DNA from: Utricularia gibba
Lineage: Eukaryota; Streptophyta; Magnoliopsida; Lamiales; Lentibulariaceae
Assembly (NCBI GenBank): GCA_002189035.1
Contig: CM007991.1
Coordinates: 682,001 to 746,000 of the forward strand
DNA length: 64,000 nt
Direction: 5' to 3'
Shown here one piece after another: positions 62,681 through 64,000 of the stretch. A program made the position numbers and the translations under genes. A model generated the notes under the pieces. The model worked only from the letters and a program-made list of their open reading frames with translations. It did no database searches and was not told the DNA's origin. Every line of letters begins with the position of its first letter. Position 1 is the first letter of the stretch.

Positions 62681-64000
62681 ATGATTTGGAGAATTAACCC
62701 CCTCCAAAAAGCTGTCTTTTTCAATTTAATGAAAAAGAGCAGGCTTTACAGTTCAGGTTTGATAGATCAAGATGAAGCTGTTGCAGCAAAAAGGGTGTCT
62801 AAAATTCTGGTGTCTTGCCCCAAGGTGTGCCTGGATGCAGAGCTTGACCGGAGTGGCATCCGTGTCTCTGAAAATGTGGTTGAGAAGGTTCTTGAGAAAT
62901 TTGAAAATGCTGGAATGCTAGCTTACCGATTTTTCGAGTGGGCAGGAAGACAGAGGAACTATGATCACAGTGTTAGAGCTTACCATAGTGTGATTGAGTC
63001 ATTGGCAAAGATACGGCAATATGAGTTGGTGTGGGATCTTGTCAATAGGATGAGGAGCAAAGGAATTCTGAACATCGAAACCTTCTGTATCATCATGAGG
63101 AAATATGCTCGCTCTCAGAAGGTTGATGAAGCTGTATATACATTCAACGTGATGAAGAAGTATGATGTGCCTCCCAATCTGGCTGCATTCAACGGATTGC
63201 TGAGTGCCCTGTCCAAGTCAAAGAATATCCGGAAAGCTCAGGAGATTTTCGATGATCAGAAAAAGCATTTCATACCTGATTCAAAAACTTACAGCATCCT
63301 GATTGATGGGTGGGGCAGGGCTCCAAACCTGCCTAAAGCTAGAGAAATATTCAGAGAAATGGTTAGTTCAGGATGCGAGCCAGACATTGTGACTTACGGA
63401 ATAATGGTTGATGTTCTTTGCAAGGCAGGAAGGACTGATGAAGCTATTAACATCATTAATGAAATGGAGTCATGTGGTTGCAAGGCCACATCCTTTATAT
63501 ACACTGCTCTGATCCACGCATATGGGATGGAAAACAGAATCGAAGATGCCATAAACACCTTCCTTCAGATGGAAAGAAGTCACGTAAAGCCTGATGTTGC
63601 AATATACAACGCCTTGATCGGTGCTTTCTGCAGAGCAAACCAATTTCAAAATGCAGTCAAGACTTTCGATGAGATGTCCAGGAAGGAGGTGAAACCAAAT
63701 GCAAGGAGTTTGAACATTCTAATCAGTGGCTTGATCGATCATGGAAAAAGTGACAAAGTTATCAATGCCTTCTTGAGAATGAAGAAGATATGCCAGCCAG
63801 ATGCCGATACATACACCATGATGATCAAGGTTCTTTGCCAGAGAAATGAAGTGGATTTAGCGCTCAGACTGTGGAAATACATGGCGAGCAAGGACTTTGC
63901 ACCAAGTATGCATACCTTCTCCGTTCTCATCAACGGCTTGTGTAGGAAAGGCGATGTACCTCAGGCTAGCACCTTGATGGAAGAGATGATCGAGAGAGGA
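62681..64000 (+). CDS. Mitochondrial pentatricopeptide repeat protein, At1g77360 type (partial)
   Basis: The open frame runs from the ATG at 62681 to the window edge without an intron: 440 codons, with the 3' end missing. It is a P-class PPR protein; such proteins bind organellar RNA one base per repeat. The N-terminal 60 residues are rich in Lys, Arg and Ser, consistent with mitochondrial import. The family motif AYRFFEWAGRQRNYDHSVRAY (as RFFEWAGRQRNY) is followed by tandem 35-residue repeats with the usual phases, for example PNLAAFNGLLSALSKSKNIR, PDSKTYSILIDGWGRAPNLP, PDIVTYGIMVDVLCKAGRTD and PSMHTFSVLINGLCRKGDVP. The order and wording of repeats match the At1g77360 group. The RNA target is unknown. 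Confidence 0.92.
   Translation, partial: MIWRINPLQKAVFFNLMKKSRLYSSGLIDQDEAVAAKRVSKILVSCPKVCLDAELDRSGIRVSENVVEKVLEKFENAGMLAYRFFEWAGRQRNYDHSVRAYHSVIESLAKIRQYELVWDLVNRMRSKGILNIETFCIIMRKYARSQKVDEAVYTFNVMKKYDVPPNLAAFNGLLSALSKSKNIRKAQEIFDDQKKHFIPDSKTYSILIDGWGRAPNLPKAREIFREMVSSGCEPDIVTYGIMVDVLCKAGRTDEAINIINEMESCGCKATSFIYTALIHAYGMENRIEDAINTFLQMERSHVKPDVAIYNALIGAFCRANQFQNAVKTFDEMSRKEVKPNARSLNILISGLIDHGKSDKVINAFLRMKKICQPDADTYTMMIKVLCQRNEVDLALRLWKYMASKDFAPSMHTFSVLINGLCRKGDVPQASTLMEEMIERG

Overview
The window is nuclear DNA from a flowering plant, most likely a core eudicot. AT-rich spacers separate intron-containing genes, and every recognisable protein has its closest known relatives in plants (STELLO, NTRC, OEP16-3, WIP zinc finger, CDPK, CH-domain kinesin-14, NPF and PPR proteins). 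I saw no transposon coding region, tRNA, rRNA or CRISPR array. I did not place the species below this level.

Layout. 0-2 kb: ER membrane protein of the CCDC47 type. 3.4-4.7 kb: secreted glycine-rich protein built on a 114-bp repeat. 6-20 kb: a gene-poor, AT-rich stretch with four minus-strand genes for small secreted proline-rich proteins, interrupted by a GDSL-like protein (11.8-13.1 kb) and an NPF8-type peptide transporter (16.5-18.5 kb). 21-30 kb: divergent GPATCH11 and OTU deubiquitinase pair, OEP16-3, and a WIP zinc finger on the minus strand. 30-41 kb: LST8 of the TOR complex, a MATE citrate-type transporter and a calcium-dependent protein kinase. 41-53 kb: EFR3-like plasma-membrane scaffold, STELLO and plastid NTRC. 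53-54.7 kb: MIKC MADS-box gene on the minus strand. 56.8-62.1 kb: CH-domain kinesin-14 and a small unknown gene. 62.7-64 kb: start of a mitochondrial PPR gene that runs off the edge.

These are ordinary neighbours in a plant chromosome, not an operon. The only apparent shared regulation is the short divergent promoter between GPATCH11 and the OTU gene, and similar TATA boxes in front of the four proline-rich genes.

Two themes stand out. First, at least eight genes carry an apparent one-base loss, most of them in G or C runs, and adding one base (two in one gene) restores both the family motif and a coding length divisible by three. This looks like systematic consensus error rather than eight pseudogenes. 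Second, two intact genes have lost key catalytic residues: the GDSL-like protein lacks its nucleophilic serine, and the kinesin has altered P-loop, switch I and switch II motifs. The kinesin also appears to contain a U12-type AT-AC intron.
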